A stretch of DNA of 64,000 nt from JAAGZL01 sp050291365 (GCA_050291365.1 JBNKJS010000008.1:1-64000); one strand, 5' to 3'. Counted from the stretch's first letter, positions 26,301-34,311 are shown. A program made the numbers and translations. Notes: generated by a model from the sequence alone, not told the origin.

Positions 26301-26595
26301 GTTCGATACCCTCAGTAAGGAGAACATGACCCAGGCCGAGGAGCAAAAGGTGAAACTTGCGGCGAAGCACCTGATTACACGATTACTCGAAGAACACCCC
26401 AGAGTCCTGGTGCAGGACTGGTGGAAAGACGGGCAGACGCAGCGCAAGGTCAAGGATGCTATCGAAGAAGTACTGGACAATGATTTGCCAGAAGAGAGCT
26501 ACGACAGACGGTTGTTTAAAGAAAAGTGCGACAATGTGTTTGAGCTGGTGGTGGATTTTGCAAGCAATGGGCGTAAGTGGGCGAGTGTGAGCTGA
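23311..26595 (+). CDS. Type I restriction enzyme HsdR
   Basis: A 1094-residue endonuclease/translocase subunit. The N-terminal nuclease site has PD (156-157) and ELK (171-173). The helicase motor follows with Walker A in HTQGSGKS (311-318) and DEAH (417-420), then TGTPLL. The C-terminal helical region binds the methylase core. It cuts unmodified DNA after translocation. It is the third gene of the hsdMSR operon, 23 bases after hsdS, with AAGGA before the ATG. It appears full length and intact. Confidence 0.95.
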   Translation: MPGNFISEDDIEQALLQQLHSRFGFELLNCHTPQPETLSDKSNRQDKRDVILADRLKAACVRLNPEIPEPVIDEVVEQVMDRRAAMSAIAANRELYDFIRDGVPVTFDDAEGIKQDEYVRLVDFDTANGGANDYLAVSQLWIKSMGQAPRAAYRRPDVILYVNGLPLVFIELKNSNVKLRSAFDDNLNNYKHDIPQLFHCNAFCLLSNAIESKVGSFTAGWEHFFNWLRVDDEKEKVDRARISAQGTSLEFAAAGLCQPHKLLDYVENYILFHKENTKIIAQNHQFIGVNNAYERFLNRKQLDGKLGVFWHTQGSGKSFSMIFYARKIFRKVTGNFSFVVVTDRQDLDGQIYRNFLNTGTVKDKDAAQPKNAEQMREFLGQNKKVVFTLIQKFRYDKGKQYPLLFRPDEREVIVMVDEAHRTQYKNLAENMRAGLKGAHFIAFTGTPLLGRERKTSKWFGEYVSEYNFQQAMDDQATVPLYYEKRVPEVLNQNDDLSEEFYELLEDENLSEAQAEKLEKKFTTELQVIKRDDRLDKIANDIVYHFPRRGYLGKGMMIAVDKFTAVKMYDKVQAAWKDELKRLRGLVKSTSNDIERARFKKIIEFMRHVEMAVVISDPTADKEKFEKAGLNIEPHIKRLEQLDEHGHDIETNFKDPEHPLQLVFVCAMWLTGFDAPTVSTLYLDKPMRDHSLMQTIARANRVAAYRIRGHNGELIEKRNGEIVDYYNVFRNMKKALKDYALGDDEVDEQPVKEKDELFVLLDEAIAQTLAFCAERDIDLRAIALEQGTFKNISKFNEYADILLSKDEWRKSFYVFDNTVSSLYEACKPEIFKQAPRREIAIIQFLRGVIASLVEEVDIDAVEQKVSELLDESVVVDNAEQFAIKEHQAQYQIIQKGRVWDLSKIDFDKLKEDFKQAQYQHIQIADMRKFIETKLQQMIEQNYTRVDFAQKLQEIIDRYNSGGSSTEDYYEEMLKFAAAMKEEDERHIRLGLTEDELELFDTLSKENMTQAEEQKVKLAAKHLITRLLEEHPRVLVQDWWKDGQTQRKVKDAIEEVLDNDLPEESYDRRLFKEKCDNVFELVVDFASNGRKWASVS

Positions 26596-26713
26596 TCAAA
26601 GCAAAGCACCAGAATAATAGTGGACAGCCCCCAATTACAAGGAGGTGTTGTCGAATGCGTGGACGCAGTAGAAGAATAATAGGGCTTAACCCTTAATCAC
26701 AGGAGACTTAACC

Positions 26714-27658
26714 ATGACCTCAAAACGCGGCTTCTTTCGTTTAATGCTGGGTAAGAAGAGCATACATGCCGAGGAGTGTCGTGAAGGCGGGTTTATCGGT
26801 GGCGATTGGGGTATTGATATGGATTTGACCTATGAACTACCGGATAATTGGCGTGCTTTTAATAAAAAGTTTATTCCAGTCTTTCTTGAGAAAAACCCTG
26901 GTAAATCCAGAGTCGCAGCTGGTTTAGCTTGCGGCATGCTGCACACTATCTGCAAGGGCATCAAGATAGGTGATGTCGTTCTCTGTCGTAATGCAATCGG
27001 CGCATACAATGTTGGTGAAGTGACATCTGATTATCACTATGTGGCAAATGGTGTATTGCCTCACCGGCGCAGTGTTAATTGGTATTCTCATCAGATTGAT
27101 CGAGAAGAGATGAGTCAATCCCTGCAAAACTCTGCTGGTTCTATTGGGACGGTGAGTGATGTTAGTAAATACGCAGAGGAGATTGAGCAGCTACTTGAAG
27201 GTAACAGACCGCCTTCGCTAATTGCCAGTGACGAGAGCGTGGAAGACCCAACTGTGTTTGCTCTGGAAAAGCATCTTGAAGAGTTTCTGGTGCACAATTG
27301 GGCGGCTACTGAATTGGGTAAGAACTACGATATAGTTTCAGAGGATGGTGAGCTTGTAGGGCAACAGTACCCTTCAGATACTGGTCCAATAGATATACTC
27401 GCACTTAGCAAGGACGGTAAGGAGCTGTTGGTAGTGGAGTTGAAGAAGGGGCGGGCAAGCGACGTGGTAGTAGGTCAGATTCAACGTTACATGGGTTATG
27501 TGCTCGAAGAGTTAGCTGAACCAGACCAAACCGTGCGTGGCGTTATTCTTGCGCTGGAGGATGATGTTCGATTGCAGCGTGCACTAAAGGTAACCAACAA
27601 TATCGACTTTTATCGTTATAAGGTTGGTTTTAGTTTGTTGAAGGGGTTTACAAGTTAA
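26714..27658 (+). CDS. NucS-like PD-(D/E)XK nuclease with N-terminal sensor-like domain
   Basis: A 314-residue protein. The C-terminal half resembles the endonuclease NucS C-terminal domain: FALEKHLEEFLVHNW, LVGQQYPSDTGPIDILA with Asp227, and VVELKKG with Glu242 and Lys244 as the likely metal site. The N-terminal 150 residues (HAEECREGGFIGGDWGIDMD, IKIGDVVLCRN, LPHRRSVNWY) recur in predicted restriction proteins and look EVE- or PUA-like, which could read modified bases. Its place directly after hsdR suggests a defence role. The substrate is unknown. AGGAG lies 10 bases before the ATG. Confidence 0.8.
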   Translation: MTSKRGFFRLMLGKKSIHAEECREGGFIGGDWGIDMDLTYELPDNWRAFNKKFIPVFLEKNPGKSRVAAGLACGMLHTICKGIKIGDVVLCRNAIGAYNVGEVTSDYHYVANGVLPHRRSVNWYSHQIDREEMSQSLQNSAGSIGTVSDVSKYAEEIEQLLEGNRPPSLIASDESVEDPTVFALEKHLEEFLVHNWAATELGKNYDIVSEDGELVGQQYPSDTGPIDILALSKDGKELLVVELKKGRASDVVVGQIQRYMGYVLEELAEPDQTVRGVILALEDDVRLQRALKVTNNIDFYRYKVGFSLLKGFTS

Positions 27659-27672
27659 AGGTGACGCAAGTT

Positions 27673-27742
27673 AAAGGGGACGCATTTATTTTTAACGGGA
27701 TAATGGATGACTGAGAAGAAAAAAATAAATGCGTCCCCTTTT
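27673..27742. repeat. Inverted-repeat element beside the truncated fic gene
   Basis: AAAGGGGACGCATTTATTTT and its complement face each other around a 25-base spacer, giving a stem of about 20 bp. This motif is common in proteobacterial genomes as a REP-like hairpin. It sits between the NucS-like gene and the broken 5' end of the fic gene. It could also act as a bidirectional terminator. Confidence 0.75.
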
Positions 27743-27762
27743 TCTCTCCCTTTTTCTCTGAC

Positions 27763-28197
27763 TTGTGCGAATGGCATAAAATCTGGCTTGGACAGGTTTA
27801 TACATGGGCAGGTCAGTATCGTTCTGTGAATATGCAGAAAGGTGAGTTCATGTTCGCGGCAGCAAACTTGATACCTAGATTGATGTTAGATTTCGAACGC
27901 AATTTTCTTGTTAAGCATACGCCTTGTGAAGGGTTCGATGAGAGCGGGTTGATAGAATCACTCGCTATTTGCCATGTTGAGCTAATTATCATTCATCCGT
28001 TTCGGGAAGGAAACGGACGTATTGCAAGAGTTCTTGCTACTATTATGGCTTTGCAGGCCGGAATGCCATTGCTGGATTTTACCTGGATCAGTGAACATGA
28101 GGCCGAGTATATAACCGCAATTCACCAGGGGCATGCTGGAGATTATGGACCTATGAAGCGCGTCTTTTCTGAAGTATTGCAGGCTTCGATGATTTAA
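27763..28197 (+). pseudogene. Fic family protein, 5'-truncated
   Basis: The remaining 144 codons contain the core of a Fic/Doc domain: WLGQVYTWAGQYRSVNM, then the catalytic HPFREGNGR, which transfers AMP or related groups from nucleotides to hydroxyl side chains. Relatives of this type have roughly 60-70 additional residues before the CEWH segment. Here the frame opens only at a TTG with no ribosome binding site, immediately after the inverted-repeat element and a pyrimidine run. The 5' part is therefore probably lost. If translated, it would be an N-terminally shortened protein. Confidence 0.65.
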
Positions 28198-28342
28198 GTT
28201 TATCTATGCGTTTTATCACGCTGGCGACAGGCTGTTTTGTTTCCACTGCAGTAGAAGAAGCCACGTTGGTATTGAGAAAACGACCGGACTTTTGGTCTTT
28301 TTGTACCCAGTGATTGGTTTTGGATAGTGACTTCGGTTTCAT
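28151..28342 (-). CDS. Small hypothetical protein convergent with fic
   Basis: A 63-residue basic protein, MKPKSLSKTNHWVQ then SVASSTAVETKQPV. The KSLSKTNxW and SVASSTAVE segments resemble short proteins encoded beside Fic genes, but the match is from memory of patterns only. Its 3' end overlaps the fic 3' end by 47 bases on the opposite strand. No strong ribosome binding site is seen. It may be a real small gene or chance. Confidence 0.4.
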   Translation of the reverse strand: MKPKSLSKTNHWVQKDQKSGRFLNTNVASSTAVETKQPVASVIKRIDKLKSSKPAILQKRRAS

Positions 28343-28484
28343 ATGTAGAATTATAATTCATTATCCTCTGTACATATACAGAAATTTATTCGTTTGTAAG
28401 CGATCAATAGGGCCAGACTAAAGCAATAGGGGGCAGCCCCTTTTTCTTTCTAGTTATCCCAGATTGAAAAAGGACTACTAACCA

Positions 28485-29777
28485 GTGCCACAAACAGACA
28501 TCACCCAACTCAATCAATGGATTCGTGAGCGGTCACCATCGGCCCTGGAGGCGCTGTCTCAAATGCCGGACGTCAACATCCATGATGAGCGCTGTTTAAC
28601 CCCGCTGAATGCGGCAATCCGCTATGGTAATGACGCCGTGTTTGACCTTTTGATCGATCAGGAGGCCGACATCTCTTATGTGCCTGAGATGCCAAAGGAC
28701 GAGCTGAATCTGGTGCGGCGAATTGCCGGTGAATTGCAGCAGTCAGTCGTTGAGATGGAAGAGTATGTGGCTCAGACATTGGGCAAAGAGGTCGGGGCTA
28801 TCCATTGGCTGCGCCCGCCGTTGCTGGAGGCCTGCCGCTATGGTAATCGCAGGGCCATGTCTGCGCTCATTAATTGTGGTGCGGCCTTGAATGAGAAGGA
28901 TGCACTGGGCCTGGAGCCTGTGTCGCTCTGCTTGGATGTTGGCGGCGAGAAGTTGGTAGGCGTTTTTCTGGATGCCTGCTTGATTGCAGATCGTGTTGTT
29001 TCCATATCAGATGGGTTGCTGCAACGCTGCTTTTCTCAATCGGCCCTCTTTCAGCGTTTGCTATCAGAGGGTAAGTTGTCCATTAAGGCAAAACGCTTTT
29101 GTTTCAATCTTGCCTGCTCGCGTCTGGATGTGGCACAGGTCCAAGCCATGCTCAAGGCCAACCACAATGCGACCACTTCTATGTACATGGGGTACACCCC
29201 TTTGGCAGAGGCGGCGACCTCTCATCTCTCTTTTTTGTTACAGGATGCCCAGGCGCAATCTCTGACAGCCCCCTTGCAACGCGGTATGGGTGCCGATATC
29301 AATGTTGGCAGCAACGACCTTGAACAGATGGTGGCGGATATCGAGGCCTGGATGGCAGAGGGTGATGACCTGGGGGAGGAGGATGTCTTAACTCCGCCAA
29401 TAACAGCTGAATATCCAGCAGAGATCAATCCAAAGCCACAGCGTTCGGCGATCATAGACCAACGCTTGGCGCTCATGGATTTACTGCTCCAGCATGGATT
29501 TGAATACGGTGTGGTAAAGGGTGAGGTGGATTTTGAGCTGGTGTCTGATCTTGTTCTGATCAATGAACCCAGGTTGTTGGAAAAACTGCTGGATGCGGGT
29601 GCTGATTTTCATTGGCCGTCTCATCAAGACGCGCTGATTTATGCCCTTCAAATGGGCAGCTTTGATATGGTTGATACGTTACTCAAGCACAGACTGAAGA
29701 TGCCCACCCCTGACAGCCATTGGCAAAATGCCTATGAACAGTATTTGCTGTGGCAGAAAGAAAAAAGAGTCTCTTAG
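28485..29777 (+). CDS. Ankyrin-repeat-like protein
   Basis: A 430-residue protein without signal peptide or membrane segments. Ankyrin-type units are seen near residues 37-60 (LTPLNAAIRYGNDAVFDLLI), 110-135 (PPLLEACRYGNRRAMSALI) and 365-410 (LLEKLLDAGADFHWP, ALIYALQMGSFDMVDTLL). The middle is more diverged. Probably a protein-protein interaction scaffold, partner unknown. The start is GTG with AAGGA 10 bases upstream. It stands alone, followed by REP-like repeats. Confidence 0.75.
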   Translation: MPQTDITQLNQWIRERSPSALEALSQMPDVNIHDERCLTPLNAAIRYGNDAVFDLLIDQEADISYVPEMPKDELNLVRRIAGELQQSVVEMEEYVAQTLGKEVGAIHWLRPPLLEACRYGNRRAMSALINCGAALNEKDALGLEPVSLCLDVGGEKLVGVFLDACLIADRVVSISDGLLQRCFSQSALFQRLLSEGKLSIKAKRFCFNLACSRLDVAQVQAMLKANHNATTSMYMGYTPLAEAATSHLSFLLQDAQAQSLTAPLQRGMGADINVGSNDLEQMVADIEAWMAEGDDLGEEDVLTPPITAEYPAEINPKPQRSAIIDQRLALMDLLLQHGFEYGVVKGEVDFELVSDLVLINEPRLLEKLLDAGADFHWPSHQDALIYALQMGSFDMVDTLLKHRLKMPTPDSHWQNAYEQYLLWQKEKRVS

Positions 29778-29996
29778 GTATTCGGCGCAATGCCCGTTGG
29801 TTATTGCGCCCTACGGTTCTACCGACAACCCGGCTTAGGCTAAAAACTACCGTCATGCCGGCGCAGGCCGGCATCCAGAGAACCACCCATGCTTGGGGAA
29901 GAGTGGTAACTAATTTATTCCCCACCCTGTAGATAAATGGATACCCGCCTACGCGGGTATGACGAATGGCGAAGGGTTGTGGCTGGTTCATCGCCC
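29778..29996. repeat. 219-bp direct repeat, left copy (REP-like composite)
   Basis: Starts GTATTCGGCGCAATGCCCGT and contains two outward-facing palindromes, GCCGGCGCAGGCCGGC and ATACCCGCCTACGCGGGTAT, as in composite REP units. It is nearly identical over its length to 31490-31709, on the far side of the nucleotidyltransferase/HEPN gene pair. Confidence 0.9.
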
Positions 29997-30378
29997 TGTA
30001 GGAGCCCAGTCCCCTGGGCGAAGGGTTGTGGTTGTTTCATCGCCCGCGGGAGCGGGCTCCTACGGGTGGTGTGTGCGAGGTATTCGGCGCAATGCCCGTT
30101 GGTTATTGCGCCCTACGGTTCTCTTACAGTGAGGACATCCTTAATCTAATAACCACCGTCATCCCGGCGTATGCCGGGATCCAGAGAACCACCCATGCTC
30201 AGGGAAGATTGGTAACTAATTAATTCCCTACCCTGTAGCCAAATGGATCCCCGCCTGCGCGGGGATGACGGATGGCGCGAGGTTGCGGCTGTTTCATCAC
30301 CCTGTAGGAGCCCAGTCCTCTGGGCGAAGGGTTGCGGCTGATTCATCGCCCGCGGGAGCGGGCTCCTACAGGTAGGGT
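29991..30378. repeat. REP-like repeat cluster
   Basis: Contains a GCCCGCGGGAGCGGGC hairpin, a third, more diverged copy of the 219-bp unit beginning at about 30087 (with CCGGCGTATGCCGG and CCCCGCCTGCGCGGGG palindromes), and more CCCGCGGGAGCGGGCTCC hairpins. No gene is seen in this stretch. Confidence 0.85.
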
Positions 30379-30423
30379 CGAGGTGCGGGAAAAGGGTGAG
30401 ATGTTTTGCTTTCTCTTGAAAAG

Positions 30424-30457
30424 ACCCAAAATGGGGTCTATAGTACCCAAAATGGGT
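30424..30457 (+). promoter_or_regulatory. Twin palindromic operators before the nucleotidyltransferase gene
   Basis: Two copies of the palindrome ACCCAAAATGGGT (the first with one mismatch at its end) have centres 21 bp apart, two DNA turns, so that two dimers would bind on one face. TATAGT lies between them and may be the -10 box. The following gene has an N-terminal winged helix, so autorepression is likely. Confidence 0.6.
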
Positions 30458-30474
30458 CTGAATGAGTGATAGCT

Positions 30475-31083
30475 ATGTTACCTACTGCAATCGGTGAAGC
30501 CTTGTTTACCAAAACTCAGCAGCGTGTGTTGAGTCTGCTTTATGGCAAGCCTGATAAGAGCTTTTATACCAACGAGATCGTGCGCCGGGCCGATATGGGA
30601 AGGGGTACGGTTCGACGTGAGCTGGATCGATTGAGTTCTGCTGGTCTGCTGGTGGCAAGGCGCGAGGGTAATCAACTTCACTTTCAGGCCAATGCCGATA
30701 ACCCCATCTATTCTGAATTGCTGAATATTGTCAGAAAGACCTTTGGTGTGGCGGATATCATCCGCGCTGCGCTTCAGCCACTTGATGTGCAGATTGAATT
30801 GGCGTTTGTCTACGGGTCAATGGCTAAGACGACCGATACCATGGTTAGCGATGTTGATTTAATGTTGGTGGGGGATATGTTGGCATATAGTGATGTTGTG
30901 GGTTTATTGGTGTCAGTTGAGGAGTCTTTGCAGCGACCGATCAATCCAACTATCTATACTCCGTCAGAGTTTAGGGCGAAGATAAAAGAGGAAAACAGTT
31001 TTCTGATACGCGTTATGGAACAACCGACTTTAATGATTAAGGGAGTAATCGATGACTTTAGAAAATCTGGTACGAATAAATAA
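30475..31083 (+). CDS. Winged-helix nucleotidyltransferase (MNT-type, likely antitoxin)
   Basis: A protein of about 202 residues. Residues 1-75 form a winged helix (TNEIVRRADMGRGTVRRELD, LSSAGLLVARREGNQ). Residues 90-190 hold a minimal nucleotidyltransferase: FVYGSMAKTTDTMVSDVDLM, with the GS motif and the DxD metal site. Such MNT proteins pair with HEPN RNases and silence them, in some cases by adenylylating the HEPN partner. The next gene overlaps by 32 bases. Its own operator-like palindromes lie upstream. Confidence 0.85.
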   Translation: MLPTAIGEALFTKTQQRVLSLLYGKPDKSFYTNEIVRRADMGRGTVRRELDRLSSAGLLVARREGNQLHFQANADNPIYSELLNIVRKTFGVADIIRAALQPLDVQIELAFVYGSMAKTTDTMVSDVDLMLVGDMLAYSDVVGLLVSVEESLQRPINPTIYTPSEFRAKIKEENSFLIRVMEQPTLMIKGVIDDFRKSGTNK

Positions 31084-31462
31084 ACTCCATATTGAACCAC
31101 CAGATAAGTGTGAGTTTGATGGATTGGTTAGAGCTGCAGTGGAGCGATTGCATGACGCGGAGAATAGAGATCTATCGCACTCAAGTCGATTTGATCTAGC
31201 CTATAGCGCAGCTCATGGGTTGTCCCTTGCGGCGCTTAGAGCAGCTGGCTTTCGTACAGATAAGAGATATCTGGTATTCCAATGTTTGGTGCATACGGCC
31301 AAACTCGATAAAGATAAGGTACGGCTGTTTTCTATATGCCATGATCGGAGGAACAAAGCAGAATATGAAGGTCAATCAGAAATCGACGAGAATTTATTGG
31401 AAGAGCTGATCACAAATACTAAAGTGTTATCTGATTTTGTATCAAAGATCGATTGTAAGTAG
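31052..31462 (+). CDS. HEPN-like protein (likely toxin partner of the nucleotidyltransferase)
   Basis: A 136-residue helical protein. The segment FSICHDRRNKAEYEG fits the HEPN R-x-x-R-N-x-x-x-Y pattern found in the subgroup related to SAV_6107, a family of metal-independent RNases. It overlaps the nucleotidyltransferase gene by 32 bases and has AAGGGAG before its ATG, so both are made from one message. Together they look like a toxin-antitoxin unit. The toxic activity is inferred. Confidence 0.75.
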   Translation: MTLENLVRINKLHIEPPDKCEFDGLVRAAVERLHDAENRDLSHSSRFDLAYSAAHGLSLAALRAAGFRTDKRYLVFQCLVHTAKLDKDKVRLFSICHDRRNKAEYEGQSEIDENLLEELITNTKVLSDFVSKIDCK

Positions 31463-31489
31463 GTATAACCCTTGCGCCCTATATTTTAA

Positions 31490-31709
31490 GTATTCGGCGC
31501 AATGCCCGTTGGTTATTGCGCCCTACGGTTCTACCGACAACCCGGCTTAGGCTAAAAACTACCGTCATGCCGGCGCAGGCCGGCATCCAGAGAACCACCC
31601 ATGCTTGGGGAAGACGGGTAACTATTTTCATTCCCCACCCTGTAGATAAATGGATACCCGCCTACGCGGGTATGACGAATGGCGAAGGGTTGTGGCTGGT
31701 TCATCGCCC
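31490..31709. repeat. 219-bp direct repeat, right copy (REP-like composite)
   Basis: Near-identical partner of 29778-29996, same orientation, differing at a handful of bases around GGGTAACTATTTTCATTCC. It is followed directly by a CCCGCGGGAGCGGGCTCC hairpin to about 31735. Confidence 0.9.
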
Positions 31710-31819
31710 GCGGGAGCGGGCTCCTACAGGTGAGGTCAAGATGTGGGATAGCGGGGTGGTGGTTGGAGTGGCCCTTGGGTTCTCCGCCATTTTTTCGTTG
31801 GGAGTGTGTAGATAGAGCT

Positions 31820-31885
31820 CCCCCTCATCCCCAGCCCTTCCACCCCTCAAGGGGGTACCGAGGTCCCCCGAGGGGAGAAGGGAGC
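31820..31885. repeat. CT/GA-rich intergenic repeat
   Basis: A short member with CCCCTCATCCCCAGCCCTTC and a GGGGGTACCGAGGTCCCCCG core, a variant also found at 45.9-46.2 kb. Confidence 0.75.
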
Positions 31886-31887
31886 AA

Positions 31888-34086
31888 CTATTTACGGCAG
31901 CTTGCGGGTAGATATTTTTCAGAGATATCACTTGTGCAAGACCATTTGAGATTGCCGGATGAGTCAACTTCAGGTATCAGGGAGAGATGACCGCCATCTA
32001 GTTCTGACTGGCCGCTTAACTTAAGCGCGATTACGCCACTATCCGCTTCCACTTTTATCTCGGTCACATGTTGTGACTGCGACTGTAAGCTGGATATTAC
32101 CTGGCTGATTTCATCCGCATTCGGATAGCGCTGATTCTTGGTGTACTGCTCCGTGACCCAGCTGCGTGCTTGAGCCGCCGCTGACATGCTTTCAGATACC
32201 AGTGCGCGCCCTGTATAGTCATGATAGGCAGGAATGGCGATGGCCGCCAATATGCCAGCCATCGCTACGGTGGTCATGCTTTGGTTAGCAAAAAATTCCA
32301 CCGGGTTGTTCTCATAGGTTATTTCCATCTGATACAGAGAGTCACCGGCGGTTATGCGTAGGCCATATGCGCCGTCATCAGGCAACTGAAGCTCCTGTGC
32401 TGTCGGCATGCTAAAAAGATCAAAGTTGCTGCCAGACGCCTCGGCCACAAGGGTCAAAAACTGTAAATAGGTGTAATAGAACTTGCGCGGAATATCCTCA
32501 AAGCGGGTGGAGACCTGTAGCACTGCATACTCACCTGGCTGCTTCTGTGTATCTTTCAGCCACTCTCCAATGGCCATATGTTCAGGATGGCGGGCGCGAT
32601 CCATCAGGTCCTGTGGCACCGCAGAAAATACCAGGTAAGGGCCTTCGCGCACCCAGTAGTAGTGTTCATGAATACGGCTCAACATCTCGAGTAGTTGTGG
32701 ACTGGCTTCCCCAAGATTTTTCCCGGTCTCAAGCAGTGCTTTGTTCCATGTCGAAGGCAGTGCGGCATGGGTAATAGTCACGCCGTACTTGTTACGCTCT
32801 TCCACCTTTGCTCCATTGGCCACGATCTTTTTCAGCAAGGCATCCAGCTTGGCTTCATCACGCACTGCAAGCGCTAAGTATTCACTCAGGTCATCACTGA
32901 ATACCACTAACTCCTGACCAAATACTTCAAAAATTTCCGTTGGATCGAATCCAAGTTTCTTGCTGAACTCTGCGTAGCTCTTGTCAAAATCCGCTAGCTT
33001 CTCGCCACTCATGGTGATTTTCATCAGATTTATTGCCATGTCGACACTGGCGCGATCCGGCAGCTGCAACACTGCTACCGTACTGGGGCTTCCCGAGGCT
33101 TTGAGACTCAGATCGTTAGCTGGCCTTGGCGTTGCAACTGTGTTGTTGCCCATGCCCATGCTGGCCAGTGACAGACCTGGTGCATTCAGTAACAAGGAGA
33201 GACGCCCCTTGCCATCGGCCATGCCCATACCGACAGCCAAACGCCTGATTTTGTCGAGGCCAGACGTTTGTATCTGTGCCCTTGGGCCAGAAGGCATCAT
33301 AGGTATGAGTTGTTCGGTATTGACCCAAGCAAACAAGCCCTGGCCATTGGCGTCGATTTTCTGCTCTTCTTCCTGCATCAAAGGCAGTTGTTTCGGCAGC
33401 GTAGTTGCACTATCAAGCAAAGCTGCATCCGGCATTATGCCTCCCAAGATGAATAGGCGCTGATTTTCGGCATCAAAGCGCATCAACAGCGTAAACTCGC
33501 CAGCTAGGAGCGTGCCAGGCTGCTCCTTAGTGATAGGGCGTCCCAAGCTCAGCGTTCCCTTTTGTTCTGCCTCGTTCTTAAACAGCGCATTCACCTCCTC
33601 AATGGTCGTTAAATCGAGGCGTGCGGTTATCAAGACATTTGCCGCTTGTATCTGGTTAGTAGCTGGCTTGAACATCACTGCCTCTATTGGAGAGACCAAA
33701 TGCTGGAGTAGTAAACGGACGACAGGATCTTCACTGCTGATATTGCTGCCCAATGCAGCGCGCGCGGCGACCACAGCATCCACGTTCGCCTTGCTGTTCA
33801 GTCCCCCGTTAAGCACACTGCCTTTGGGTCCTGACACCAGCCCCCAAGGTGAAGGAACGCGCATATAGGCTAAAGCATCGGCAGGGATGTGTTCACGCAG
33901 CCAGGCTGGTGCAGAGATACGACTATCCAATGCCCTTTCTGCCAAGGGCGTAATCGCCGCCGGAGCGGGCTCTGATACCTGGGGTGCTGCCATTTGTGTC
34001 GGTGCAGTAGGAGTTGGTGTTTGCTCATCACTACAAGCAGCGAGAGTAATGCAGGCGGACAAAGCAAGGGTGCGAAGTTTTAGCAT
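31888..34086 (-). CDS. Large lipoprotein with C-terminal type IV pilin-like domain
   Basis: A protein of about 732 residues. The N-terminus is a lipoprotein signal (LALSACITLAAC, lipobox LAAC, Cys18). A Pro/Thr linker and a roughly 550-residue body follow, resembling DUF3352-type periplasmic proteins (HIPADALAYMRVPSPWG). From about residue 605 the sequence becomes pilin-like: AGILAAIAIPAYHDYTGRAL, SWVTEQYTKNQRYPNADE and a C-terminal disulfide loop between WSC and LPASCRK, as in PilA. The pilin helix is internal, with no prepilin leader, so it cannot be processed and assembled like a normal pilin. The start was chosen to give the lipobox. It is monocistronic. Confidence 0.85.
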   Translation of the reverse strand: MLKLRTLALSACITLAACSDEQTPTPTAPTQMAAPQVSEPAPAAITPLAERALDSRISAPAWLREHIPADALAYMRVPSPWGLVSGPKGSVLNGGLNSKANVDAVVAARAALGSNISSEDPVVRLLLQHLVSPIEAVMFKPATNQIQAANVLITARLDLTTIEEVNALFKNEAEQKGTLSLGRPITKEQPGTLLAGEFTLLMRFDAENQRLFILGGIMPDAALLDSATTLPKQLPLMQEEEQKIDANGQGLFAWVNTEQLIPMMPSGPRAQIQTSGLDKIRRLAVGMGMADGKGRLSLLLNAPGLSLASMGMGNNTVATPRPANDLSLKASGSPSTVAVLQLPDRASVDMAINLMKITMSGEKLADFDKSYAEFSKKLGFDPTEIFEVFGQELVVFSDDLSEYLALAVRDEAKLDALLKKIVANGAKVEERNKYGVTITHAALPSTWNKALLETGKNLGEASPQLLEMLSRIHEHYYWVREGPYLVFSAVPQDLMDRARHPEHMAIGEWLKDTQKQPGEYAVLQVSTRFEDIPRKFYYTYLQFLTLVAEASGSNFDLFSMPTAQELQLPDDGAYGLRITAGDSLYQMEITYENNPVEFFANQSMTTVAMAGILAAIAIPAYHDYTGRALVSESMSAAAQARSWVTEQYTKNQRYPNADEISQVISSLQSQSQHVTEIKVEADSGVIALKLSGQSELDGGHLSLIPEVDSSGNLKWSCTSDISEKYLPASCRK

Positions 34087-34249
34087 AGATACTACCATCC
34101 GTTGGAGATTAGAAACGCTAATCATACACTTGGTGAAAACATGCGTTCAAGACGTGGGTGTATGGTATGAAACCATAAATCAAAAAAGTTTGGATCAGAG
34201 AGCAATATCCTCTAACGTTAGAAACAATTGTTTTATGACCATAATTATC

Positions 34250-34311
34250 CTGTCCCCTCTCCCCTCGGGGGACGACTCCATCCCTGGAGTCGTCCCTGAG
34301 GGAGAGGGGAA
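34250..34311. repeat. CT/GA-rich repeat hairpin
   Basis: An isolated near-palindrome, CCCCTCTCCCCTCGGGGGAC followed by GACTCCATCCCTGGAGTCGTC and the GA-rich arm. It lies between two divergent genes. Nothing else is recognised in the 34087-34422 gap. Confidence 0.75.

Noticed and set aside
28428..28446. GGGGGCAGCCCCTTTTT as a terminator before the ankyrin gene
   Set aside because: The stem is about four pairs with a two- to three-base loop, too weak to be convincing.
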